Below are positions 17,252-25,461 of a stretch of DNA of 41,915 nucleotides, piece after piece; within the stretch, counting starts at the first letter, position 1, and each line of letters opens with the position of its first letter. The notes below the pieces were generated by a model. It did not search any database. It was not told the DNA's origin and saw nothing but the letters and a program-made list of their open reading frames with translations. The DNA is from Hellea sp042093735 (lineage in GTDB: Bacteria > Pseudomonadota > Alphaproteobacteria > Caulobacterales > Maricaulaceae), in assembly GCA_042093735.1 (NCBI GenBank), contig JBELEM010000017.1, positions 1 to 41,915 on the forward strand, written 5' to 3'. The translations under genes and the position numbers were made by a program.

Positions 17252-18924
17252 AATTGCGTTGGAAACTCTTAACGGGGCTGGGGCTCGCGGCCATTATTGG
17301 CGGGACTTATGTTTATCAAAACCGCGTCGATATAATTTTGAATCGTGTCGCCAAAATGGGAAAAGCGGATATCGCTCCAAATGTTGAAATTGATTGGGCG
17401 CAAGGACCTGCGGAAGCCTTAAGCGAAGACCGTCCGCCCAATATCGTTTTCATTCTTGCCGATGATCTTGGGATCAACGATATCTCGACATTTGGCGGTG
17501 GTCTAGCCGGCGGGAAAATATCCACGCCTAATATAGAACGCCTTGCAAGTGAAGGAGCTATTTTCACCCAAGCGTATGCTGGCAATGCGACCTGCGCGCC
17601 GTCTCGGGCTATGTTGATGACGGGGCGCTACCCCACGCGGACGGGTTATGAATATACGCCCACGCCGCCGGGCATGGGCCGTATGGTGACGATGATTGCC
17701 AATGACCTGAAATCCAAAAGCGATAGTCCGTTGCCGCGTAATGTCTACACCAAACCTGAAGGCGATGTGCCGGATTTCTACGGCCAAGGCCTGCCGTCAG
17801 AAGAAATTACGATTGCCGAAACTCTCAAGGATAAAGGCTATCATACGGTCCATATCGGAAAATGGCATCTCGGATATGGCGACCGCGCCGCCCATAATCA
17901 GGGCTTTGATGAGTCCCTGCATATGGACGACATGTATTACCTCCCGAAAGATGATCCAAACGTCGTCAATGCGGAGCTCGACTTCGACCCCATTGATAAG
18001 TTCCTGTGGGCGCGGGGTGATTTTGCCAATAGTTTTAACGGCGGCGAGGCGTTCCGGCCCGGCAGATATTTAACGGATTACTGGACGGATGAGAGCTTGA
18101 AAGTCATTGAGGCCAATAAGAACCGTCCCTTCTTTTTATACCTGGCCCATTGGGGCGTCCACACGCCTCTGCAATCAACAAAAGCCGATTATGACGCCGT
18201 AGACGCGGCTCTAGGTGAGACAGCCACCCACCGCTTGAAAGTTTATGGCGGTATGCTCCGCGCTCTCGATCGGTCTGTCGGACGCGTCATGGACAAGCTT
18301 GAAGAAGAGGGCCTTGCTGATAATACCATCATTGTCTTCTCAAGCGATAATGGCGGGGCCGGCTATATCGGCGTCGACAATATCAACGCCCCTTATCGCG
18401 GCTGGAAGCTGACCATGTTTGAAGGTGGCATCCGCGCGCCCATGTTTGTAAAATGGCCCGCCCGTATCGCGGCTGGGACAGAAATCGACACGCCCGTCGC
18501 CCATATTGATGTCATGCCCACACTCACGGCCGCAGCCGGAGCAGACCTGCCAGATGTGGAAATCGATGGCCGCAATATGCTAAGCCTCATTGCGGATGAT
18601 GGTGAGTTTACGCGCGAAGACAATGCCCTCTATTGGCAGAGTGGCTATCTGCAAGTCGTGCGAGCAGGCGATTGGAAGCTCCAACACGAAGGCCGCCGCG
18701 ATAAGAACTGGCTGTATAATTTGGCCGATGACCCAACCGAGAAAAATAACCTCGCGGACACCAATCCGGAAAAACTCGCACAGCTCACAGCGCTCCTAGA
18801 GAAACACCAAGCCGGACGCACTCCAACGCTCTACCCTTATTCAATGGAAGCCCCCATCCAGATTGATAAGACATTGGCGGATGAGGCGGCGGCAGACGAT
18901 GTCGTGGCGTGGTGGCCGAATTGA
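17248..18924 (+). CDS. Type I (formylglycine) sulfatase, membrane-anchored
   Basis: Sulfate ester hydrolase of the alkaline-phosphatase superfamily. The ATG at 17248 overlaps the GST stop (ATGA), so coupling is likely; a TTG at 17227 is less plausible. 558 residues with an N-terminal hydrophobic anchor (KLLTGLGLAAIIGGTYVY), placing it in the periplasm or exported. Metal site PNIVFILADDLG (residues 64-75), modification motif CAPSRAMLMTG with Cys116 (converted to formylglycine), GKWHLGYG near 205, and SSDNGGAG near 364. The C-terminal LYNLADDPTEKNNLAD is typical of arylsulfatase A-like enzymes. The maturase (SumF1-type or anSME) is not in this window. Locally GC-rich compared with the left flank. 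Confidence 0.92.
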   Translation: MKLRWKLLTGLGLAAIIGGTYVYQNRVDIILNRVAKMGKADIAPNVEIDWAQGPAEALSEDRPPNIVFILADDLGINDISTFGGGLAGGKISTPNIERLASEGAIFTQAYAGNATCAPSRAMLMTGRYPTRTGYEYTPTPPGMGRMVTMIANDLKSKSDSPLPRNVYTKPEGDVPDFYGQGLPSEEITIAETLKDKGYHTVHIGKWHLGYGDRAAHNQGFDESLHMDDMYYLPKDDPNVVNAELDFDPIDKFLWARGDFANSFNGGEAFRPGRYLTDYWTDESLKVIEANKNRPFFLYLAHWGVHTPLQSTKADYDAVDAALGETATHRLKVYGGMLRALDRSVGRVMDKLEEEGLADNTIIVFSSDNGGAGYIGVDNINAPYRGWKLTMFEGGIRAPMFVKWPARIAAGTEIDTPVAHIDVMPTLTAAAGADLPDVEIDGRNMLSLIADDGEFTREDNALYWQSGYLQVVRAGDWKLQHEGRRDKNWLYNLADDPTEKNNLADTNPEKLAQLTALLEKHQAGRTPTLYPYSMEAPIQIDKTLADEAAADDVVAWWPN

Positions 18925-18952
18925 GCAGTGATGTTAATAGTCACCTGCAATT

Positions 18953-19696
18953 CTATTTTGCTTCTGCCCAGTGATGATTAAGATGATTCGCAATTGATTT
19001 GGGATTTTGAACGAATGGCCAGTGACCTGTATTTTCGATTTCGATGAAGGGCAGGTTGTAGCGCTGAGCAAATATCTTTCCCATTTTTGCGGGGCTAAAC
19101 TTATCTTTCTCGCCCCACAGTATCAGTCCACTCTGTGGTAGGTTCACAAAATTAGGATACCATTCTGTGGCTAGAATTTTGGCTGATCGATATAAATTCA
19201 GAATAGACTTGCGCATATGAGGCCCAAAGGCGGCAGCTTCATGCTTAGCCAAATCGGGCGGCAGGTAGTTGTCTTTCAGGAGCGCCTCGATGCGTTTCTT
19301 TGTGGTTGATAACATCATAAATTCGCCAATAATCGGCGTTTGCCACATCTTTGCGGTTGAATGCCAAAGATTATCCGGATGGGGAACAGCGCTTATGATG
19401 GCCCAACTTCGGATAAGATCAGGTCTTAGGCTGATGACGCGTAGAGTGATAAGAGCGCCCCAATCATGGGCTACAAGGTCCACGGGTCCCGAACGGTTCA
19501 CCGCAGACTCAATGTGGGTTATATACCAGTTCACATAGGCTTCTTTTGTTTTGCCAAAATTATTTGGTGGTGGCCCTGCAAAGCCTGGAAGTGTGGGAGC
19601 ATTTTCGGGCGTTTGGTCAAGATCCAGCATCTCAAATAATGGACGCCATATTTCAGGCGTATCGGGGACGCCGTGGAGGAAGATTTTCTCGGTCAT
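18953..19696 (-). CDS. Alpha/beta hydrolase with Asp nucleophile (HDWG; dehalogenase/epoxide-hydrolase type)
   Basis: 247 residues from the ATG at 19696; an open frame extends to 19807 but overlaps the upstream gene, and homology begins at MTEKIFLHGVPDTPEIW. HGVPDTPEIW forms the oxyanion hole. LVAHDWGALITLR gives Asp78 as nucleophile followed by Trp79, the haloalkane-dehalogenase/epoxide-hydrolase pattern. LILWGEKDKFSP and NTGHWPFVQNP near the end supply acid and histidine. No signal peptide. Third gene of the minus-strand unit driven from operator 2, starting 5 nt after its neighbour. The island has a second HDWG enzyme at 27866, so two C-X or epoxide bonds may be targeted. Substrate unassigned. 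Confidence 0.8.
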   Translation of the reverse strand: MTEKIFLHGVPDTPEIWRPLFEMLDLDQTPENAPTLPGFAGPPPNNFGKTKEAYVNWYITHIESAVNRSGPVDLVAHDWGALITLRVISLRPDLIRSWAIISAVPHPDNLWHSTAKMWQTPIIGEFMMLSTTKKRIEALLKDNYLPPDLAKHEAAAFGPHMRKSILNLYRSAKILATEWYPNFVNLPQSGLILWGEKDKFSPAKMGKIFAQRYNLPFIEIENTGHWPFVQNPKSIANHLNHHWAEAK

Positions 19697-19701
19697 AGCG
19701 A

Positions 19702-20394
19702 TTAAAATAACACCCTGCGTTTGCCGCGTGGTTTCGGTGTTTTGTGGTCTGACGGAAGCGTGCATATCCGTTCCATGCGCGTAATAGACCCGTCGATATA
19801 TTCCCAAATCATATCGTCGCCGTCTTTATAGCGCCTAACAACGACAGGACCAAAACCAAAGGCGTTGAACTCTAGCTTGTCATTGCGCCAAGCTGCGCCG
19901 GCTGAGGTGCGCATACAGTATTCCTTGCCACCAGCGATAAAGTTGACCGAACCCTCTGTGTCATTTGAGGTTTCGCCGCCTGTGCTATTGGGGCCCAGGT
20001 CGTGAATAATACCAGCCGTCGTGATGACGGTTCGTGCGCCACATTGCTCGACCCGTTCAATATGCCAAGCCTTGCCCGAGACGGCTTTCCATAGTCCGCG
20101 AATATCCTGCGCGCCGTCCACGAGCGGCTCTGTGCAGTCCGCGAGGATAGGCATTGGAAAATGTTCATAGGCACAGCCCGGTGTATTGCCTTTGGGGATG
20201 TCAGCCGCCATCAGACCTGAGCCGTCAAGCTTGGGGAGGGCGCAGTAATCGACCTTACTACCATCCCCTGCCAGAACAGCTGGGTCGGTCATATTCGAGG
20301 GACGGGGAGAGCAATAGGCCAGCCATAGCAAGCAGGCAGATAGAAGCAAGAACAGCCCTATAATCCGTGTTCCCCATTTAAGCGTTTTCCTCAT
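19702..20394 (-). CDS. Uncharacterised membrane-anchored periplasmic protein
   Basis: 230 residues, no family recognised. The N-terminus RIIGLFLLLSACLLWLAYC is a single hydrophobic anchor or a lipoprotein-like signal. LLSAC is lipobox-like but sits mid-helix, so lipidation is uncertain. The remainder is soluble with six further cysteines (for example VDYCALP, PGCAYEH, LADCTEP, VEQCGAR, EYCMRTS, RICTLP), suggesting periplasmic disulfides. It starts at the last base of the DJ-1-like gene's stop codon (TAATG at 20394) and is followed 5 nt later by the alpha/beta hydrolase. Operon position ties it to sulfatase/hydrolase function, but no activity is proposed. Confidence 0.75.
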   Translation of the reverse strand: MRKTLKWGTRIIGLFLLLSACLLWLAYCSPRPSNMTDPAVLAGDGSKVDYCALPKLDGSGLMAADIPKGNTPGCAYEHFPMPILADCTEPLVDGAQDIRGLWKAVSGKAWHIERVEQCGARTVITTAGIIHDLGPNSTGGETSNDTEGSVNFIAGGKEYCMRTSAGAAWRNDKLEFNAFGFGPVVVRRYKDGDDMIWEYIDGSITRMERICTLPSDHKTPKPRGKRRVLF

Positions 20395-21242
20395 TATTGG
20401 TCTTTCGCAAGCCGCATCATTTCATGTGCGGTCACGTGACCTGAATTTTGGTTCTGCCCGGTTACAAAACGGCCTTCATCATCCACCACCGTGTGTGTGG
20501 CAAACAAATCTTTGGATGCGGTACTTGCTTCAAATTTCGCGCCTGCAGCACGTAATGCGCTTTCAGGATGAAGCGGTGTAAAGTTGATTTTAAGTTCCTT
20601 GATTTGCTTATCCGTTACGCCTGCCATTTTACGGCCAGCGATTAAAAGACCGCCGTCTTTGTCCTTAGCTTTCACAAGTCCGAGCGGGCCGTGGCAGACC
20701 CCGCCCATGACAGCGTCGCTCTCATAATAGGCCTGACTGATTTTCTCGGCCAATACATCAGATTGCCCCAGATCATAAGCTGCGCCCCATCCGCCCGCCA
20801 GAAAGATAACATCATATTCGGTGAAATCCACATCGTCGATTTTCAAAGATTTCGTGACTTTGTCTTGAAATTCCTTGTCCTTGCGAGAGCGCTTATCTGC
20901 GTCCGTGACAATCATGAATCTGTAAGACATCGGATCTATCGGAATGGCACCGCCTTTCACGCTGGCCACATCGACGCTCATACCCGCGTCTTGAAAATCG
21001 TAATAAGGGACAGAGAGTTCCGATCCGAATACGCCCGTCGCTTTGCCTTCAGTTTCGCCGGGTTTGTTCAGCACGCCGTGGCTGGTGGTAATAATAAGGG
21101 CGCGCTGTCCGGGAAGTTCATAACTCGGCCCGTCATAGTCCGGATGAAGACCTTGGCCTTTTAAGATTGAAGGCAGCGCCATCCCAAAAATAATAGCACC
21201 AATGAGAAAAATGCCCAATAAAATAAATAGTTTCTTTTTCAT
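20394..21242 (-). CDS. Membrane-anchored DJ-1/PfpI family protein
   Basis: 282 residues. One N-terminal transmembrane helix (KKLFILLGIFLIGAIIFGMAL) is followed by a class I amidotransferase-like domain of the DJ-1/PfpI/Hsp31 group. The nucleophile elbow is MGGVCHGPLGLV with Cys183, preceded by IFLAGGWGAAYDL. FGSELSVPYYDFQDAGMSVDVAS near the start contains the Glu (in GSELSVP) that usually activates the cysteine. DJ-1/Hsp31 members act as glyoxalases, deglycases, proteases or chaperones, and the anchored form suggests extracytoplasmic work. First gene of the minus-strand unit, divergent from the second sulfatase with operator 2 in between. Confidence 0.85.
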   Translation of the reverse strand: MKKKLFILLGIFLIGAIIFGMALPSILKGQGLHPDYDGPSYELPGQRALIITTSHGVLNKPGETEGKATGVFGSELSVPYYDFQDAGMSVDVASVKGGAIPIDPMSYRFMIVTDADKRSRKDKEFQDKVTKSLKIDDVDFTEYDVIFLAGGWGAAYDLGQSDVLAEKISQAYYESDAVMGGVCHGPLGLVKAKDKDGGLLIAGRKMAGVTDKQIKELKINFTPLHPESALRAAGAKFEASTASKDLFATHTVVDDEGRFVTGQNQNSGHVTAHEMMRLAKDQ

Positions 21243-21264
21243 CTCTATACTCTTGCTTTATAAA

Positions 21265-21283
21265 TTGACACTAATGGTGCCAT
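21265..21283. promoter_or_regulatory. Shared 19-bp operator, copy 2, between DJ-1-like gene and sulfatase 2
   Basis: TTGACACTAATGGTGCCAT. It lies in the 76-nt divergent gap (21243-21318). On the plus strand TTGACA can serve as -35, with TATAGA-type sequence at 21286-21291 as a poorly spaced -10. Its position allows one bound repressor to cover both promoters. Confidence 0.75.
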
Positions 21284-21318
21284 TATATAGAGATTGAGTC
21301 AATTGATTGGAGAAAAAA

Positions 21319-23118
21319 GTGCATTTAATACGCGGTTTCATTCTGCTGTTGGCATTGATGCTACCGTTTGGTGCCCAAGCCCAAGACCAAGAACAGGCCC
21401 AAGAATTGGCGCTGGAACTCGCTCAAGAGCAATCCCAATTTCAATCTAAGCCAAATATAGTCATGATTTTGGTGGACGATTCCGCGCTCATGGATTTTGG
21501 AGTTTATGGCGGAGAAGCGCAGACTCCTAATATTGACGCGTTGGCCGCGCGCGGGGTTATGTTTACTCAATATCGTACATCGCCACTCTGTTCGCCGACG
21601 CGGGCCATGCTCCTGACAGGTCTAGATAATCACAGGACAGGCATCGCGACTATCCCAGAGATGTTGCCAGCTGAGCAAGAAGGAAAAACCGGATATTCTA
21701 TGGCGCTTGAACCTAGCGTTCTGACGATAGCGGATCGCTTGAGAGATAAGGGCTACCGCACGCTGATGAGTGGTAAGTGGCATATGGGGGAAGAGGCTAG
21801 TGAGATGCCGCAAAATCACGGCTTTGATCGCTCTTTTGCGCTCGCGGCCTCAGGAGCAGATAATTGGGAAGATAAATCTTACATCCCTTATTATGCGGAT
21901 GCCCCTTGGTTCGAGGATGGCATAGAGGCTAGCCTTCCCGAAGATTTTTATTCTTCGAAATTCATCGTTGATAAGATAGTCTCTTATTTGGAAGAGACAG
22001 ACTCTTCAAAACCCTTTCTAGCCTATCTCCCCTTTCAAGCCATTCATATCCCTGTTCAGGCCCCGCCCGAATTTATCGCGAAATATAAAGGCCGTTTTGA
22101 TGAAGGTTGGCATGTGTTGCGAGCCGAGAGGCATAAACGGGCGCAAGAGCTTGGATTTATAGGGAGCGGAGCGCTCTTGGCACCCATGCCTGATGATGCG
22201 CGGGAATGGGATGATCTTAATATTGAAATGCGGGCGCTCTATGCGGCGCGGATGGAAGTCAATGCCGGTATGCTGGACGCTATGGATCACCATATTGGTC
22301 GCTTTGTGTCTTACCTAAAAAACAAAGGTCAGTATGAGAATACGATTTTTGTAATCACCTCTGACAATGGTCCAGAACCTAATCGCGGTGACCATGATCG
22401 GCGCCTTAGACTGTGGATGAAGTTAAATGGTTACCATATTGATTTGGACAAAATAGGCGACAAAGGGAGCTGGGGGTTTATCGGAACCGAATGGGCTTTG
22501 GCTGCGGCATCTCCGGGCTCACTTTATAAATTTTACGCTACGGAAGGCGGCGTAAGAGCGCCGTTAATTATAGCAGGGCCGGGAATAGATCCTAGGCGTA
22601 TTCATTCTCCAGCCATGGTGACAGACGTCACGCCAACCTTAATGGATATGCTTGGTGTTAGCCCTGCGGTTCAAGGCTATATACCCATGACGGGACGTAG
22701 TTTGCTGCCCGTTATTAACGGCAAGGCGCAAAGCGTATATTCGGATGATGACATCCGCGCCATTGAAGTATCTGGTAACTCGGCCCTTTATAAAGGTGAT
22801 TATAAAATCCTGCGGAGCATTCTGCCCGTTGGGGATGGGAAATGGCGTTTATTTAACTTGGCCGAAGACCCGAGTGAGACGAAAGACTTAAGCACCGAGC
22901 AACCACAGAGACTGCAAAATATGCTAGCGCATTACGGGGACTATGCCTCTGAGATGGGCGTTCTCGACATGCCTGATGGTTATGACTCGGTAAAACAAAT
23001 CGGCAAGAATGCTGTAAAACGGATGCGCGCACGTCATGGGAAATTCATACTTTTGATTGGTCTTGTTCTACTGGCATTGCTTATTGGCTTTTTATGCTGG
23101 CGTAGGAAGAGAGTTTGA
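21319..23118 (+). CDS. Type I (formylglycine) sulfatase with C-terminal transmembrane anchor
   Basis: 599 residues from the GTG at 21319, chosen because GGAG at 21309-21312 lies 6 nt upstream and a signal peptide (MHLIRGFILLLALMLPFGAQA) then starts correctly; a TTG at 21307 overlaps the ribosome-binding site. After the signal comes a Gln/Glu/Ala-rich spacer of about 22 residues (AQDQEQAQELALELAQEQSQ) built from short near-repeats. Sulfatase core: PNIVMILVDDSALMDFG, modification motif CSPTRAMLLTG (Cys91), SGKWHMGE near 155, TSDNGPEPNRGDHD near 353. FNLAEDPSETKDLS comes late in the domain. The last 30 residues form a transmembrane helix followed by WRRKRV, so the enzyme is tethered, facing the periplasm. 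It overlaps nothing and is followed 1 nt later by a short frame. Confidence 0.92.
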   Translation: MHLIRGFILLLALMLPFGAQAQDQEQAQELALELAQEQSQFQSKPNIVMILVDDSALMDFGVYGGEAQTPNIDALAARGVMFTQYRTSPLCSPTRAMLLTGLDNHRTGIATIPEMLPAEQEGKTGYSMALEPSVLTIADRLRDKGYRTLMSGKWHMGEEASEMPQNHGFDRSFALAASGADNWEDKSYIPYYADAPWFEDGIEASLPEDFYSSKFIVDKIVSYLEETDSSKPFLAYLPFQAIHIPVQAPPEFIAKYKGRFDEGWHVLRAERHKRAQELGFIGSGALLAPMPDDAREWDDLNIEMRALYAARMEVNAGMLDAMDHHIGRFVSYLKNKGQYENTIFVITSDNGPEPNRGDHDRRLRLWMKLNGYHIDLDKIGDKGSWGFIGTEWALAAASPGSLYKFYATEGGVRAPLIIAGPGIDPRRIHSPAMVTDVTPTLMDMLGVSPAVQGYIPMTGRSLLPVINGKAQSVYSDDDIRAIEVSGNSALYKGDYKILRSILPVGDGKWRLFNLAEDPSETKDLSTEQPQRLQNMLAHYGDYASEMGVLDMPDGYDSVKQIGKNAVKRMRARHGKFILLIGLVLLALLIGFLCWRRKRV

Positions 23119-23119
23119 G

Positions 23120-23287
23120 ATGTTGAAATTCTTAAAATGGGCCGGACTTGGAGTTCTTATTATAGCCCTAATAGGCGAAGCATTGGCCTATCGTTATATT
23201 AAGGAGTTGGGTGCGATTGCGTCCGGCATGGTGTCCCATACTGTCTGTATGAATGTTTTGGTAGCCGAGCGCGACATTAATGTTTGA
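23120..23287 (+). pseudogene. Short membrane-anchored frame, probable remnant of a serine hydrolase gene
   Basis: 55 codons beginning at the ATG at 23120, one base after the sulfatase stop. It has one hydrophobic helix (LGVLIIALIGEALAYRYI) and then IASGMVSHTVCMNVLVAERD. This resembles the segment just after the anchor in class-C beta-lactamase-like serine hydrolases (family pattern KxxCSxVFVxGRD), where the catalytic domain should follow. Here the frame stops at 23287. A one-base shift would continue as FDRAGLLKDVLESLDG to a TGA at about 23332, so decay by frameshift plus deletion is plausible. It could instead be a genuine small membrane protein; the resemblance is by eye only. Confidence 0.45.
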
Positions 23288-23391
23288 TCGCGCGGGACTT
23301 TTAAAAGATGTACTGGAATCCCTAGACGGGTGATTATATACAAAAAAAGCGCGCCAACTAAAGCGAAAGCCAAAGTTAATCTGTCAGATGA

Positions 23392-24009
23392 TTAGTCTAT
23401 CACGTCAATAATTGACTTAACCATCATGATCATAACGCCTTTGACTTTGGGGATTGAGAGTTTCCTGTCTTCGTGTAAACGTCGCATTGTTGAGAAACAC
23501 ATAGAGGCGTCTAGGGCCAAAAGGACCTTATCATAATTGTCGATATCTTTTGGCAGAATGGCCTTGATACCTGATATTTCCAGATTACGAGAACGCCGGT
23601 AATCATCCATCAGAACTTGGGATTTGAAGCGTCCGATTTCGCCCGCCATGTTGGGCACTTTAATGCGTTCCCAAATCATGACGTTACGATTTACAAGCTC
23701 CAAAAGCTGGTCTTTCCAATGCTTACTTTTTAAAGGCGTCATGAATTCTGGAGTGATTTCATCATAGCAGAGCTGCATTAAATCGCGCAGGAGTGTGTCG
23801 AGATCTTCGAAATGCCGGAAGACAGACCTTAGGCCAACGCCAGCATGTTCGGCGATTGCAGCCGCGCTCGGATCCATATCGCCGTCCAGCATCAGTTCCC
23901 AATAGGCCCTCAGGATTTTTTCTCGCGAGCGTTGACTGCGTTGTCGGCGTCCGTCGGCTTGCGGGTTTTCTTTGTCTACAACTACGGTTAGTTTCGGTTT
24001 TTTACTCAT
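23392..24009 (-). CDS. TetR-family regulator, candidate master repressor of the island
   Basis: 205 residues. The basic N-tail is followed by the TetR DNA-binding domain: RSREKILRAYWELMLDGDMDPSAAAIAEHAGVGLRSVFRHFEDLDTLLRDLM (about residues 23-75), with VGLRSVFRHF as the recognition helix. The C-domain is not specific to any known subfamily. It is the last gene of the minus-strand operon 26598-23392, overlapping the MBL gene by 4 nt (ATGA). That operon starts at the best copy of the shared operator (26655-26699), so an autoregulated repressor fits. That it binds the other five sites is inference from location and from the palindromic, dimer-type site. Confidence 0.88.
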   Translation of the reverse strand: MSKKPKLTVVVDKENPQADGRRQRSQRSREKILRAYWELMLDGDMDPSAAAIAEHAGVGLRSVFRHFEDLDTLLRDLMQLCYDEITPEFMTPLKSKHWKDQLLELVNRNVMIWERIKVPNMAGEIGRFKSQVLMDDYRRSRNLEISGIKAILPKDIDNYDKVLLALDASMCFSTMRRLHEDRKLSIPKVKGVMIMMVKSIIDVID

Positions 24010-25073
24010 AAGCCATGTTCGTAAATAATATCGTCACTGTCAACGGGAAGGCGGATAATCATGCCGTCTTCCGACACTGTAATTTTGCCGTCAAATTCGT
24101 CTGAAGCGCCCCGTACGAACATCGGGATCAAGGCGTCACTCGGGAGCATGGGTACGATGTGGTAAAGCACTAAGTCGCTCGCCTCGGCTTGCCTCGCTGT
24201 TTTTGCCGCATCCACAGGTGAGGTGTGATAGTCCTGAATGTCAAACAAGATTTTCTCAAGTCCTTTTGCGCCATTGGTTTTGGCAGCGGCTTGCATGGTT
24301 TTGACCATCTCCATATTTAGCGCCTCATGGAATAAGACGTCCACATCTTTGGAGGCAGTCGCAATATTCGGATCATATTTTGTATCCCCAGAAATTGCGA
24401 CCGAGCGGCCTTTGTAATCAACGCGATATCCAAAGGCGGCGTGAACGGGTGCATGGGAAACGTTGAAGGCCGTAATCTTTACGCCGTCTTTGTTGTAAAC
24501 GACCTTTGTTCCGCTAGTTAAATCAATTTCACGGGCCGTTGCCCCAAAGGAAGCAGGATTAGCAACTTTCATACCATGATGCGCTGTGCGGTAAGTGCTG
24601 TCGATTTGATAGGCCATGTTAAAGCCCTCAACGATTTGGGCTGTGCCGATTGGCCCTGAAACCTGTGTTGGCGCTGTCCGTCCGCTATTGATCCACGTTC
24701 CTAGGAGCAATTGCCCCAAACCGTCTAGGTGATCTGAATGAAGATGGGTCAGGAAAATTTCTTTGGTCTGCCCAGTCGGGAAACCCATAGGTCCAAGATT
24801 TTGTGAACCATTGGTTCCAGCGTCGAAAATAAAGGCCTTTTTTCCAGCTAAAACAGCGATACACGGACCGCTGCGCTTTGGATCAGCGAGAGGAGATCCC
24901 GCGCCGCACATGTAAACGTGAAGCCCGTCCGCAAGATCGGCCGTTCTATCGATGCCGACATTAGCTGCGACCATTCTAGTAAATCCTCTCTCGACCATTT
25001 TGGGAGCGAGGACGTGACGAATGACAAAGAGAATGGTCAATAAGGCTAGCGCAAATATAGTAAGCTTTTTCAT
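24006..25073 (-). CDS. Exported metallo-beta-lactamase-fold hydrolase
   Basis: 355 residues with an N-terminal hydrophobic signal or anchor (LTIFALALLTILFVIRHVLA). The MBL metal motif is THLHSDHLDGLGQ at about residues 127-139. Further ligands lie in NVSHAPVHAAFGYRV, ISGDTKYDP and the late LYHIVPMLP. The layout resembles the RNase Z/arylsulfatase-type branch (COG1234-like) rather than classical lactamases. Some members of that branch, such as AtsA of Pseudoalteromonas, hydrolyse sulfate esters. That would suit the sulfatase-rich context, but an arylsulfatase call is only a suggestion. It begins 2 nt after the membrane protein gene and overlaps tetR by 4 nt, so it is firmly inside the operon. 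Confidence 0.82.
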   Translation of the reverse strand: MKKLTIFALALLTILFVIRHVLAPKMVERGFTRMVAANVGIDRTADLADGLHVYMCGAGSPLADPKRSGPCIAVLAGKKAFIFDAGTNGSQNLGPMGFPTGQTKEIFLTHLHSDHLDGLGQLLLGTWINSGRTAPTQVSGPIGTAQIVEGFNMAYQIDSTYRTAHHGMKVANPASFGATAREIDLTSGTKVVYNKDGVKITAFNVSHAPVHAAFGYRVDYKGRSVAISGDTKYDPNIATASKDVDVLFHEALNMEMVKTMQAAAKTNGAKGLEKILFDIQDYHTSPVDAAKTARQAEASDLVLYHIVPMLPSDALIPMFVRGASDEFDGKITVSEDGMIIRLPVDSDDIIYEHGL

Positions 25074-25075
25074 GA

Positions 25076-25450
25076 TTAAGCCTCCTTTTTTGATAATTTC
25101 AGTGCGCCTAACATCATGGCGACTAGAGCGGCTTCAATAATGATGGGTTGCATTGTCGTCTCGCCGATACCAGACGAAGTGATTTCAAAGATACGGCCTA
25201 GGAGCGTCAGGCCCAGAAGTGAAATAGAGACCCAAAGAAGGTTCGATTTTCCTTTGAATAAGGCCAAGGCTGCTGCCCCTGCGCCCGTAAAGAACATGGC
25301 TCCAAAATCACCAGAAAGGGTTCCTCTTCCGGCTGCATTATCTGCTGAAACGCCTAAGATGCCGCCAATAATGTCAGGTGAGAGAAAGGCGAGGCTACCC
25401 ATGAGTATACAAAAGAGCATGGGTATAAATATCAGTATTTTTCTAAGCAT
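25076..25450 (-). CDS. Small integral membrane protein, DUF4345-like
   Basis: 124 residues with four predicted hydrophobic segments: KILIFIPMLFCILMGSLAFL, FGAMFFTGAGAAALALF, LLWVSISLLGLTLLG, and PIIIEAALVAMMLGAL. The element AAGRGTLSGDFGAMFF plus the later GRIFEI matches the arrangement of DUF4345 proteins, small four-helix inner-membrane proteins of unknown function. It sits between the DsbA-like gene (11-nt gap) and the MBL hydrolase (2-nt gap). No mechanism is proposed. Confidence 0.65.
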   Translation of the reverse strand: MLRKILIFIPMLFCILMGSLAFLSPDIIGGILGVSADNAAGRGTLSGDFGAMFFTGAGAAALALFKGKSNLLWVSISLLGLTLLGRIFEITSSGIGETTMQPIIIEAALVAMMLGALKLSKKEA

Positions 25451-25461
25451 TAAGTTTCCCC

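Noticed and set aside
19697..19807. N-terminal extension of the HDWG hydrolase up to 19807
   Set aside because: It would overlap the upstream gene by more than 100 nt, and the added residues do not look like an alpha/beta hydrolase.
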